Below are positions 44,280 to 52,528 of a DNA stretch of 64,000 nt, piece by piece. Under the pieces are notes generated by a model. The model was not told the origin of the DNA and ran no database searches. It saw only the letters and a list, made by a program, of their open reading frames with translations. Every line of letters starts with the position of its first letter. Within the stretch, counting starts at the first letter, position 1. Made by a program: the position numbers and the translations under genes. Source of the stretch: Paenibacillus solani (lineage in GTDB: Bacteria; Bacillota; Bacilli; Paenibacillales; Paenibacillaceae); NCBI RefSeq assembly GCF_001277345.1, contig NZ_LIUT01000001.1:283932-347931 (forward strand), given 5' to 3'.

Positions 44280-45773
44280 ATGCTACTCCAGATGGACAAT
44301 ATTACAAAAAAGTATGGCGAGTTTAGCGCAAACCGCGGCATTGATTTTTCGCTGCGTGCGGGTGAGGTTCATGCGATCGTCGGGGAGAATGGCGCAGGCA
44401 AAACGACGCTGATGCGGATATTGTACGGGATGGAGCAGCCAACCTCGGGTACGATTCGGCTTAATGGCAAGGAAGTTTCGTTTGCAAGCCCGCTTGACGC
44501 AATTCAAGGCGGCGTCGGCATGGTGCACCAGCACTTTATGCTGTTTCCTACGTTTACGATCGCTGAGAATATCGTGATCGGCAATGAGCCTGGCTCAGGT
44601 GCAAAGTTTGATCGCAAGCAAGCTGTAAAGATTGTAGAAGGGCTCTGTGATCAATACGGAATGAAGGTGGATCCACGCGCCGTTGTAAGCAGCAGTGCTC
44701 CCGGCGTGCAGCAGCGGGTTGAAATTTTGAAGGTGCTGTACCAGGGTGCTGAAATCATTATATTGGATGAGCCTACGGGTGTATTGACGCCGCTGGAGGT
44801 GCAGGAGCTTCTGGATGCCATCAAGCAGCTCACCAAACAGGGAAAAAGCTTTATTTTGATCAGTCATAAATTGAACGAGGTTATGGATGTGGCGGATCGC
44901 ATCACGGTGCTCCGTGACGGTGCCGTCACGGGCGTAGTGGAGAAAGGGAACACGGATGCCCATCAGCTTTCCCGTCTCATGGTCGGTCGTGAGCTGATGG
45001 AACTGGACCGTAAGCCGATCACTCCGGGTGAGAAGGTGCTGGAGGTAGCAAATGTTTCGATCCGCGGCACAAAAGGGAAGCCGGTTCTGGACGAAGTAAA
45101 CCTGGAAGTACGGGCAGGTGAGGTTGTCGGGATTGCTGGTATCTCCGGTAATGGACAATCTGAGCTGCTTCAAGTCATCTCCGGTCTGGCTCAGCCGGAC
45201 AGCGGGCGAATTGCCGTGTCGGGCAAGGACGTAACCGGCAAGTCGACAAGAGAAATACGGGAGCACGGGTTAGCCCATATCCCGGAGGATCGCTATGTGT
45301 GGGGGGCGAATCGAACGGCAACTGTGATGGATACCGGGCTTATGGGACACCAGCGCCGTTTGCAAAAGGGTGGTTTTCTTAACTTGAAAGAAATCCGATC
45401 CCTCGTCTCCGGATGGGTTCAGAAGTTCTCGATCAAGACGGGCTCTTTGGAGACTAGTACGCAGTATTTATCCGGCGGCAATCTGCAGAAGCTGATCGTC
45501 GCTCGGGAGCTGGAGCAGGGGACCCCGTTTCTCATCGCTGCCGAACCGACGCGCGGTGTCGATATCGGAGCTATGGAAACGATTCATGGTGAACTGCTCA
45601 AACGGCGTGAAGCAGGTACGGGGATTTTGCTGGTATCATCGGAATTAACAGAAATATTGAAGCTCTCTGACCGCGTTCTGGTTATGTTTGAAGGCCGGAT
45701 CGCGGGCGAGCTGTCGGCGAAGGAAGCGACAGAAGAGAAATTGGGAATGCTGATGGCGGGGGGAACCTTGTAA
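44280..45773 (+). CDS. Nucleoside ABC transporter ATPase (duplicated)
   Basis: A 497-aa protein with two fused ABC domains, as in YufO/NupA/RbsA-type importers. The first has Walker A GENGAGKTTL (~36-45), signature-like SSSAPGVQQRVEI and IIILDEPTGVLT. The second has the degenerate GISGNGQSELL and LSGGNLQKLIVARELEQGTPFLIAAEPTRGVD. The first half's signature is weak, as usual in this group. AAGGAAGG upstream; the stop overlaps the permease start by one base. Confidence 0.93.
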   Translation: MLLQMDNITKKYGEFSANRGIDFSLRAGEVHAIVGENGAGKTTLMRILYGMEQPTSGTIRLNGKEVSFASPLDAIQGGVGMVHQHFMLFPTFTIAENIVIGNEPGSGAKFDRKQAVKIVEGLCDQYGMKVDPRAVVSSSAPGVQQRVEILKVLYQGAEIIILDEPTGVLTPLEVQELLDAIKQLTKQGKSFILISHKLNEVMDVADRITVLRDGAVTGVVEKGNTDAHQLSRLMVGRELMELDRKPITPGEKVLEVANVSIRGTKGKPVLDEVNLEVRAGEVVGIAGISGNGQSELLQVISGLAQPDSGRIAVSGKDVTGKSTREIREHGLAHIPEDRYVWGANRTATVMDTGLMGHQRRLQKGGFLNLKEIRSLVSGWVQKFSIKTGSLETSTQYLSGGNLQKLIVARELEQGTPFLIAAEPTRGVDIGAMETIHGELLKRREAGTGILLVSSELTEILKLSDRVLVMFEGRIAGELSAKEATEEKLGMLMAGGTL

Positions 45774-46840
45774 TGAATAAATGGACAAAATTAACGCTTC
45801 CGCTGCTTCAGCCGATTGCCGCAATCATTGTGGGACTCCTTGCCGGAGCCATTGCGATCATGATTGCCGGCGGCGATATTCTGCAGACTTATGCGGAGAT
45901 GTGGAAGGGCGCTTTCGGGGGGATGTATTTCTTTACGAATACGCTGTCCCGCGCGACCCCGATCATCCTGATTGGTCTGGGCGCGGCGTTTGCCTTCCGT
46001 GCGGGTTTCTTTAACCTTGGGGCCGAAGGGCAGATGGTGTTTGGCGCTCTGTCCGCCGCATTGGTCGGATTGTATATGCCGGGTCCAGGCTGGCTGGTGT
46101 GTATTGCGGCTATTCTTGCCGGTGTGATCGCGGGCGGATTATGGTCGGTAATGGCCGGATATTTTGATTCCAGGTTTGGGGTGAACCTGCTGATCTCTAC
46201 GCTGCTGCTGAACTATGTAGCCGTATTATTTGCGGGCTATCTGGTCGCCTATCCGCTGAAGGACCGCTCGGGTTCGGCCGCGATGGCGCAATCCGAAATG
46301 CTTGATAACAGCGTCTGGCTGCCGAAGCTGATGTCTGGCATGCCGCTGCATGCAGGCTTTGTGCTGGCGGTGCTGGCCGCGCTCATTATATTCGTGCTGT
46401 TGAAGCGTTCTGTGATCGGCTATGAAGTGCGGATGCTTGGCGGTAATCCGTTGTTTGCCCTGTTCGGCGGGGTTAAGCGCGGACCGATGATGCTTGGTGC
46501 GATGTTCTTCAGCGGTGGCTTGGCCGGACTTGGCGGAGCCGTTGAAATTCTGGGTTCCCAGTATCGTTATATCGATGGTGCATTATCTACGGCTGACTAT
46601 GCCTGGACGGGTATTATGGCTGCATTGCTGGCAGGATCGCATCCGATCGGTACGCTGATTGCCTCGATCTTTTTGGCCGCACTGCAGACAGGCGGCATGG
46701 GTGTGGAACGGAATACGGAAGTGCCGCTTGAGGTGGGAGCCATTATCCAAGCCGTGCTGATTCTGTTTATCTCCGCCCGATTCACTTACAGCTTCCTGAA
46801 GCGCAGAAAGGGGGACAAATCCGATGGAACAGCTGTTTGA
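45773..46840 (+). CDS. Nucleoside ABC transporter permease 1 (YufP type)
   Basis: Inner-membrane permease of 355 aa (about 9-10 helices) of the BPD_transp_2 family. Landmarks: ATPIILIGLGAAFAFRAGFFNLGAEGQMVFGALSAA and GGLAGLGGAVEILGS, the family's nucleoside-type motif. Start overlaps the ATPase stop by 1 nt and its end overlaps the next permease by 17 nt, so the set is translationally coupled. Confidence 0.93.
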   Translation: MNKWTKLTLPLLQPIAAIIVGLLAGAIAIMIAGGDILQTYAEMWKGAFGGMYFFTNTLSRATPIILIGLGAAFAFRAGFFNLGAEGQMVFGALSAALVGLYMPGPGWLVCIAAILAGVIAGGLWSVMAGYFDSRFGVNLLISTLLLNYVAVLFAGYLVAYPLKDRSGSAAMAQSEMLDNSVWLPKLMSGMPLHAGFVLAVLAALIIFVLLKRSVIGYEVRMLGGNPLFALFGGVKRGPMMLGAMFFSGGLAGLGGAVEILGSQYRYIDGALSTADYAWTGIMAALLAGSHPIGTLIASIFLAALQTGGMGVERNTEVPLEVGAIIQAVLILFISARFTYSFLKRRKGDKSDGTAV

Positions 46841-47747
46841 TCTTGCCTTAATCAACTCGGCCCTCCGCGTGCTCACTCCAATCTTGCTTGCGGCCCTCGG
46901 CGGTGCCTTGTGTTCGCGCGTCGGACTGTTCAACGTCGGTTTGGAAGGCTTTATGCTGCTCGGCGCTTTCTCTGCCGTGGTGGGGAACCATTTTTTTGGC
47001 AACGTCTTTTATGCGATTTTGTTCGCGATTGCGATCGTTTCGATATTTTCTTTTATATTTGCTTATCTCAGCATCAATCTGCAGGCTAACGTCATTGTGG
47101 TTGGTATTGCGATGAATGCGTTGGCCGCTGGCTTGACCACATTTAGTTTACGGGCGCTCTTTGATGTAAAAGGTGCTTTTTATGACAACACGATGGTCGG
47201 GCTGCCAAAATGGAATATTCCGTTTATCAAGGATATTCCGGTGCTCGGTCCGATTCTGACCGGTCTGACACCACTTGTCTATCTATCGTTTCTGATTGCG
47301 GGACTTATGTGGTATTATTTCTATCGCACGAAGAACGGCTTCCGCTTTCTGGCTGTCGGCGAGAATCCGCTTGCTGCCCAAAGCATGGGCATCCGGGTAA
47401 GACGGTATCAGTATGGAGCCGTGCTGGCGAGCGGTGTGTTATGTGCGCTTGCCGGTGCACAGCTGTCCCTTGGACAGGTGACGATGTTTACGGAAGGCAT
47501 GACGGCTGGCCGCGGCTTTATCGCGCTGGTAGCGACGATGTTAGGCCAATCGGGTCCGCTTGGGGTAACGGCTGCAAGCCTGCTGTTCGGCTTTATGGAT
47601 GCACTAAGCATCCGCTTCCAGGGGCTGGCGCTGCCTACGCATTTTACGCAGATGCTGCCTTATGTCGTTACGATTCTGGCGATGTTCTTCTTTAAGGATA
47701 AGAGCTTCCAGAAGGATGCGTTGAAGCAGGGATCCAGCTCCAGATAG
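46824..47747 (+). CDS. Nucleoside ABC transporter permease 2 (YufQ type)
   Basis: Second permease (307 aa, BPD_transp_2). Landmarks: APILLAALGGALCSRVGLFNVGLEGFMLLGAFSAV-type N-terminus, AALAAQSMGIRVRRYQYGAVLASGVLCALAGAQL-type loop and GRGFIALVATMLGQSGPLGV. AAAGGGGG precedes the ATG within the end of the previous gene. Completes the importer. Confidence 0.93.
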   Translation: MEQLFDLALINSALRVLTPILLAALGGALCSRVGLFNVGLEGFMLLGAFSAVVGNHFFGNVFYAILFAIAIVSIFSFIFAYLSINLQANVIVVGIAMNALAAGLTTFSLRALFDVKGAFYDNTMVGLPKWNIPFIKDIPVLGPILTGLTPLVYLSFLIAGLMWYYFYRTKNGFRFLAVGENPLAAQSMGIRVRRYQYGAVLASGVLCALAGAQLSLGQVTMFTEGMTAGRGFIALVATMLGQSGPLGVTAASLLFGFMDALSIRFQGLALPTHFTQMLPYVVTILAMFFFKDKSFQKDALKQGSSSR

Positions 47748-47836
47748 GCGCGAATGGCGTCTCGACAACCTGTGATTGAAGTCCTCCCGTCGATAGGCGG
47801 ATGCGAAAGCGATCAAGCATAGAGGAGATGAACTTG

Positions 47837-48511
47837 GTGCATAAAAAAGCAGAACGTTTGAAGAAAATGAAGCCGGTGGCGGTAGGCAACCTGACCGAAG
47901 AGCAGCAGGCCAAGCTGCCTCCGGGACAGACGCTGACCGAGAAATTCCCGATTTTGCATGAAGGGGATGTTCCCCATTACGACATGTCAGAATGGACTCT
48001 CAAGATATTCGGCGAAGTGGAAGAGGAACGGACGTTTACCTATGAAGATCTTATGGCGATGCCAACGGTAACCGTGAATACCGATATTCACTGCGTTACA
48101 CGCTGGTCCAAGTTTGATACCGTATGGGAGGGCATTCTGTTCCGTGATTTCATAGCGGGACTTGGGATCAAGCCGGATGCTAAATACGTCATGTTTCATG
48201 CCGACCCCGATTACGATACGAATGTACCGATTGAAGATCTGCTGAAGGATGATGTGCTGCTGGCCTATCGCTTTAACGGCGAGCCGCTCACGGACAAGCA
48301 TGGATGGCCGCTGCGTACGGTTGTGCCGCATCGCTATTTCTGGAAGAGCGCCAAGTGGCTGCGCGGGATTGAATTTATGAAGGAAGACCGCCCGGGCTTC
48401 TGGGAGCGAAACGGCTTCCATAACGAAGCGGACCCGTTCAAGGAAGAGCGGTTTAGCGGCGAGGCACTGGATATACCTGAAGACGAATGGACACGTAAGG
48501 AGTTTGATTAA
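47837..48511 (+). CDS. Sulfite-oxidase-fold molybdopterin oxidoreductase (YuiH type)
   Basis: A 224-aa cytoplasmic protein with the oxidoreductase molybdopterin-binding domain of the sulfite oxidase / MsrP family. Molybdenum would be bound through the Cys in DIHCVTRWSKFDTVWEG (~residue 84). Other landmarks: YEDLMAMPTVTVNTD, MFHADPDYDTNVPIED, HGWPLRTVVPHRYFWKSAKWLRGIEFM. No signal peptide or heme domain. GTG 47837 is preferred (AGGAG 9 nt upstream) over the ATG at 47828, which touches it. Substrate unknown; its place between transporter and phosphorylase is notable. Confidence 0.88.
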   Translation: MHKKAERLKKMKPVAVGNLTEEQQAKLPPGQTLTEKFPILHEGDVPHYDMSEWTLKIFGEVEEERTFTYEDLMAMPTVTVNTDIHCVTRWSKFDTVWEGILFRDFIAGLGIKPDAKYVMFHADPDYDTNVPIEDLLKDDVLLAYRFNGEPLTDKHGWPLRTVVPHRYFWKSAKWLRGIEFMKEDRPGFWERNGFHNEADPFKEERFSGEALDIPEDEWTRKEFD

Positions 48512-48512
48512 T

Positions 48513-49244
48513 ATGTTGATGCCTATTTTGCAAGTAAACTCAGAAGATATACCTGAATTTGTGATCGTTTGCGGCGACCCCAAGCGTGCGGAGATCATTT
48601 CCCGCAAGCTCGATGATGCGCGTGAGCTGGCATTCAGCCGCGAGTACCGTACCTTCGTCGGGACATATGAAGGCGTGGAACTGGCTGTAACCAGCCACGG
48701 TGTCGGATGCCCGGGAGCTGCAGTATGTTTTGAGGAACTGATCCGCGCGGGAGCGAAGACTTTGATTCGTGTTGGAACCGCTGGCTCCTATCGTGCAGAT
48801 ACCCCTGCAGGAAGTCTCGTAGTCAGCACTGCGGCCATCCGTACGGACGGACTGACGAAGCAGCTGGTACCGGACGGTTTTCCAGCGGTTGCGGACAGCC
48901 AGGTGGCGGAGGCGCTATACGAATCTGCGCTTGCGATCGGTGAAGGCGTTGTACGCAAGGGCATAACCGTCACACTGGATGTGTTCTTTAACGGAGTCGA
49001 GGAAGTTCCGCACCAAAAATATAAAGCGGCAGGAGCACTCGGCGTAGAGATGGAAATTGCGGCACTCTACGTTGTTGCGGCGATCCGCGGCGTTCGCGCT
49101 GGCGCGATTGTGGCGATGGACGGCTTTGCCGACGCCGATCTGGCGGCCGAGTACGATCCGAATACGAATGTGGTTGCCGACGCTGTGGAACGCGAGATTC
49201 AAACAGCCTTGCAGGCTGTGGTGAAGCTGGCAAAGCAGGGTTAA
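48513..49244 (+). CDS. Nucleoside phosphorylase (uridine phosphorylase-like)
   Basis: A 243-aa enzyme of the PNP/UDP phosphorylase family that splits a nucleoside with phosphate into base and ribose-1-phosphate. Landmarks: VIVCGDPKRAEIIS (phosphate Arg), SHGVGCPGAAVCFEELIRAG, RVGTAGSY and GVEMEIAALYVVA (substrate Glu/Met). ATG 48513 follows AAGGAG by 10 nt and overlaps the stop of the preceding gene region by adjacency (1-nt gap), so they are coupled. It would process the nucleosides brought in by the upstream importer. Confidence 0.9.
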   Translation: MLMPILQVNSEDIPEFVIVCGDPKRAEIISRKLDDARELAFSREYRTFVGTYEGVELAVTSHGVGCPGAAVCFEELIRAGAKTLIRVGTAGSYRADTPAGSLVVSTAAIRTDGLTKQLVPDGFPAVADSQVAEALYESALAIGEGVVRKGITVTLDVFFNGVEEVPHQKYKAAGALGVEMEIAALYVVAAIRGVRAGAIVAMDGFADADLAAEYDPNTNVVADAVEREIQTALQAVVKLAKQG

Positions 49245-49257
49245 CAAGTAAGATAGA

Positions 49258-49308
49258 GAAAAGCCGGATATGCTGAGCGTAAGCTGCAGGATACCCGGCT
49301 TTTTTTTG
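49258..49308 (+). terminator. Terminator of the nucleoside operon
   Basis: AAGCCGG pairs with CCGGCTT, with an inner imperfect stem, followed by eight T. Confidence 0.85.
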
Positions 49309-49378
49309 ATTAAAATGGAATACCCTTTTGGTAACTTGTACTTGTAACGGAGGAAATCCAGTCCAGTCGTCTCCGCCG

Positions 49379-49849
49379 TTACTGCTTCGACGGCTGCATG
49401 ATGAAGAAGGGAACCCTCTCGATTCCTAAACTCCGCACGTACGTGAATAGTTGTCCTTTATGATGAATTTCATGGTCGACCATATTGTTCAGCCACACTC
49501 GTCCCGGGGCAACAAATCCATTAAAGTCCAGCGGCTGCTCTAACTGACTGTCGGATAACTCGGCAAAGAGTGCCATGGATGATTCGGTTGAAGCCTGCAC
49601 GATATTTCTAATGTCATCGATGGTTTCGTACTGGGTGGAAATTGAAGGCGGAGAGAACGAGCCTTTTAGAATGGAGCGCAGGAACATATCCGAGGATGCC
49701 GCAATATGAACGGCTAACGCACCCAAAGTATAGGCGTTTTCCCACGGTTTATAATCCAGATGCTCGTTTTGTACGTCCTGCAGCAGTGGAAGCAAGACTG
49801 CCCGGTGTCTATGCCATCGTTCGAATTGCTGTTGACTCTCATCACTCAT
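49379..49849 (-). CDS. DinB-family protein
   Basis: A 156-aa four-helix DinB-superfamily protein, likely metal binding. Candidate His ligands are in ALAVHIAASSDMF (~residue 49) and in MVDHEIHHKGQLFTY (~126-130), the standard triad spacing. AGGAGG lies 8 nt before the ATG. Unlike the DinB at 25752 it keeps the full HxxxH pattern. Possible bacillithiol-dependent transferase; not certain. Confidence 0.88.
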   Translation of the reverse strand: MSDESQQQFERWHRHRAVLLPLLQDVQNEHLDYKPWENAYTLGALAVHIAASSDMFLRSILKGSFSPPSISTQYETIDDIRNIVQASTESSMALFAELSDSQLEQPLDFNGFVAPGRVWLNNMVDHEIHHKGQLFTYVRSLGIERVPFFIMQPSKQ

Positions 49850-50187
49850 GAGGAATCCTCCTTGATCGATTATTGAAAGATCACCTTTCTAAAATAAGGA
49901 TAATAGGCAGGTTCTTGTAAACAATTCGATATAGGAGATCGGATTCCTTCCCGATTGGGAGCAACGTTAGGAGAATGACGGATGAACTGCGTTAGGTAAA
50001 ACCCTTCTTTCCTGATTAATATGATGCAGGGTGGCATTATATATAAATTCGGCAAGGTCTTCATCACTACTGAATTGATTTTTTTGGATTAAAGCAGTTG
50101 CAAAAAGAAAGCGGAGCGTATATACTGAGCTCAATTAGTAATTGGTCAATCAATAATAATATAAAATGCTTGAAAGGAGGTGGTAGA
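49850..50187. other. Intergenic region before the TetR gene
   Basis: The left half holds the DinB upstream region; no strong promoter was seen there. The right end holds TTGCAA (50098-50103), 17 bp, TATACT (50121-50126), the TetR promoter, followed by its operator. Confidence 0.6.
50135..50156. promoter_or_regulatory. TetR operator 1
   Basis: Core TAATTGGTCAATCA, an imperfect palindrome starting 9 bp after the TetR -10 box. The whole 22-bp site recurs without change at 51850-51871, and a more symmetric version lies at 50783-50803. Confidence 0.8.
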
Positions 50188-50706
50188 ATGGCTAGAGCGT
50201 CAACCTCAGCAAATCGGCGGAACGATATCGTGGCGGCAGCCATCGAAGTGTTTGCGGAGATTGGATATTATCGAGCCACCACGGCTCAAGTCGCCGAACG
50301 GGCTGCGATATCCCAGCCTTATGTCTATCGGTTCTTTACCAAGGAGTCGCTGCTCGTCGAATCGCTGACCGTCTCCTGGAAACGCATCGTGCAGGCATTT
50401 CAAGCGGTGATCGAGTCTGCTGCTCCGGAGGAACTGGAGACGGGTCTGATTCGGGCGTACGAAGAGATCGTGCAATCCCATCGCAGTGAGATTCTGCTGC
50501 AGATGCAGGCGCAGACGATCCAGGAAGTGTCCATCCGCGAAGCGATGCAGCAGGGAATGAATGAGGTGAAGGACCTGGTTCAGAATGCTTTCGTAAAAGC
50601 GGGATTCGGGGATGCTGACAAGAAAACCTCCGATTTTCTGGCCCGCGGGATGCTGTGCAATGTAGCCATGGCGATGGATATGCCGAATATGATGCCCGTA
50701 AGATAA
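50188..50706 (+). CDS. TetR-family regulator
   Basis: A 172-aa repressor with N-terminal HTH (residues ~10-55; AAIEVFAEIGYYRATTAQVAERAAISQPYVYRFFTKE) and a helical ligand domain. ATG 50188 has AAAGGAGGTGG upstream; longer frames would start within the promoter. The three near-identical palindromes around it and around the downstream epimerase indicate self-repression and control of that gene. Shorter than the usual ~190 aa but apparently complete. Confidence 0.92.
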   Translation: MARASTSANRRNDIVAAAIEVFAEIGYYRATTAQVAERAAISQPYVYRFFTKESLLVESLTVSWKRIVQAFQAVIESAAPEELETGLIRAYEEIVQSHRSEILLQMQAQTIQEVSIREAMQQGMNEVKDLVQNAFVKAGFGDADKKTSDFLARGMLCNVAMAMDMPNMMPVR

Positions 50707-50782
50707 GGCGCACGTCAAAGTGCCGCACCGCGTACTGCATAAGGCTGTGCGCGGTGGAGAAGGGCATTTTATTTTTCATCAA

Positions 50783-50803
50783 TTGTGATTGATCAATCAA
50801 TAA
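50783..50803. promoter_or_regulatory. TetR operator 2, before the epimerase gene
   Basis: Contains TGATTGATCAATCA (50786-50799), a perfect 14-bp palindrome, 20 bp before the epimerase start codon. Confidence 0.82.
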
Positions 50804-50822
50804 CGAAAAGGAGAGATATAAA

Positions 50823-51785
50823 ATGAAAAAGGCAATTGTTCTGGGTGCAACAGGTGGCGTGGGTGCTCCGCTGACGGCGGAGTTAGTGAAACGAGGAGTT
50901 CAAACAGTAGCCTTCGGCCGTTCCTCGAAGAAGCTGAATGAGCTGGCTGAGCAGTTGGACCGTTCTACTCTGCTTACGCTGGAGACCGGCGATGCCTTTC
51001 AGCCGGAGGATATTCGAAGAGCCGCGAAAGGGGCCGACGTTATTTTTCACAGTGCAAACATTCCTTACCACGAGATGGAATCCAGGCTGCTGCCGCTGGG
51101 CGAATCGGTCATGACGGCTGCGGAGAAGCTGGGAGCCAAGGTTGTGGTGGTAGATGGTATTTATCCGTATGGCAGACGCTTAATGGAAAGAGCGACGGAG
51201 GAGCACCCCAAAAAGCCTCATACCCGTAAAGGCAAAGTCCGGCTGGCCTACGAGCAATTGATGTTCTCGCCTAGATGGCATAAGGCAAGGCCTCTTATCG
51301 TAAGGCTGCCCGACTACTACGGTCCTTCCGCGCAGGCGTCCTATTTATCCGTCACAATGGAAGCCATTGCTGCCGGGAAGCCAACGGCTTTCATCGGCAA
51401 TATGAACGTTCCCCGCGAGTATGTCTATCTGCCGGATGCCGCCCGAATGATCGTAAAGATTGCTCAGAGAGAGGAGTCCTACGGACCTGGACAAAACTGG
51501 CATATCCCGGGACCGGGCGTGATTTCAGGTCATGAGCTGGTGCGGATTGCGCAGCAGGCTGCCGGAAAGCGTAAGGCGGTCATGCCGCTCGGACGAGTTG
51601 GACTCTCCCTGATCGGGTTATTCAATCCGGTGATGAAAGAGGTGGTTGAGATGTTGTATTTGACCAAGGAGCCTCTGGTGCTGAGCGGCGAGAAATACGA
51701 GCGCCTGATCGGTCCAATTCATTGGACACCTCATGAGCAGGCGATTGCGGCAACGATGAGGAGTTTGATGAATAAACGGGGATGA
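50823..51785 (+). CDS. NAD-dependent epimerase/dehydratase-family protein
   Basis: A 320-aa Rossmann-fold protein of the extended short-chain dehydrogenase class. The nucleotide loop is GATGGVGAPLTAELVKRG (residues 8-25), with GADVIFHSANIPYHEME following. The usual YxxxK is hard to place: DGIYPYGRRLM, then GKVRLAYEQLM. C-terminal part WHIPGPGVISGHELVRIAQQAAG. AAAAGGAGAG precedes the ATG. Controlled by the adjacent TetR protein; substrate unknown. Confidence 0.87.
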   Translation: MKKAIVLGATGGVGAPLTAELVKRGVQTVAFGRSSKKLNELAEQLDRSTLLTLETGDAFQPEDIRRAAKGADVIFHSANIPYHEMESRLLPLGESVMTAAEKLGAKVVVVDGIYPYGRRLMERATEEHPKKPHTRKGKVRLAYEQLMFSPRWHKARPLIVRLPDYYGPSAQASYLSVTMEAIAAGKPTAFIGNMNVPREYVYLPDAARMIVKIAQREESYGPGQNWHIPGPGVISGHELVRIAQQAAGKRKAVMPLGRVGLSLIGLFNPVMKEVVEMLYLTKEPLVLSGEKYERLIGPIHWTPHEQAIAATMRSLMNKRG

Positions 51786-51849
51786 GCAGCAGAAGTCACA
51801 AAGAGTGGTACAGCAGCGATATCATGATATATGAATACATTTTTGGAGA

Positions 51850-51871
51850 TTAGTAATTGGTCAATCAATAA
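51850..51871. promoter_or_regulatory. TetR operator 3, no gene attached
   Basis: Identical over 22 bp to operator 1. It lies after the epimerase stop, with TACATT at the same 9-bp offset as the TetR -10 box but no -35. A terminator follows 57 bp later. Confidence 0.75.
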
Positions 51872-51928
51872 AAAATCGCAGTGACAGTTCTCCTGGTGCT
51901 TTTCTCCATGTGGGATTAATGCACGTAA

Positions 51929-51966
51929 ACACACCAACCGCGTACACAGTTGGTGTGTATTTTATT
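51929..51966 (+). terminator. Terminator of the epimerase unit
   Basis: ACACACCAAC pairs with GTTGGTGTGT across a 10-nt loop, then ATTTTATT. Confidence 0.88.
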
Positions 51967-52060
51967 GGGCTAGAAAAAATTATTGGAAATATCCATCAGT
52001 TTCTTTTGCTCAAACGTTATATTAACAGGAAAGACAAAACGAAGAGTGAGAGGTTGGCTA

Positions 52061-52528
52061 ATGGAAGTATGTGATCTCTATGAAAACCTGAAGGACGATG
52101 TCCAGCGTTATGCCAGATCCATCGCCAAGCATGCTTATGAAGCGGATGATCTGGTCCAGGATGCCTTTATGAAGGCCATCAAGGAGCCGAACCTGGCCGC
52201 ACTGCCCCTTCACAAGCAAAAGGCCTGGTTCTTCAGAGTCGTCAAAAATCGCATGATCGATATTAGCCGCCGGGAGAAGCGGCTCGTATCGTGGGAGGAT
52301 GATCTGGACGTCGCCGAGCTCCCTATTTCAAGCCGCAATATTGAAATGACGGAATGGCTCGCCCGTTTGCCGCAATCGCAGAGCGATATCGTGTTTAAGC
52401 GCTTCTGGCTCGGGATGTCCAGCCAGGAAATCGGCGAGCAGCTGGGCATGCCGGCAGCAACGGTTCGGTACAAATTACAAACCGCCATTAGAAAATTGAG
52501 AAAACTATGGGAGGAAGATATGACATGA
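52061..52528 (+). CDS. ECF-type RNA polymerase sigma factor
   Basis: A 155-aa extracytoplasmic-function sigma factor. Region 2 spans ~residues 10-80 (YARSIAKHAYEADDLVQDAFMKAI and KAWFFRVVKNRMIDISRREKR), region 4 ~100-150 (LPQSQSDIVFKRFWLGMSSQEIGEQLGMPAATVRYKLQTAIRKLR). ATG 52061 follows GAGAGG. Its stop overlaps the start of the next gene as ATGA. No recognisable anti-sigma factor is next to it, so control may pass through the unknown partner protein. Confidence 0.92.
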   Translation: MEVCDLYENLKDDVQRYARSIAKHAYEADDLVQDAFMKAIKEPNLAALPLHKQKAWFFRVVKNRMIDISRREKRLVSWEDDLDVAELPISSRNIEMTEWLARLPQSQSDIVFKRFWLGMSSQEIGEQLGMPAATVRYKLQTAIRKLRKLWEEDMT

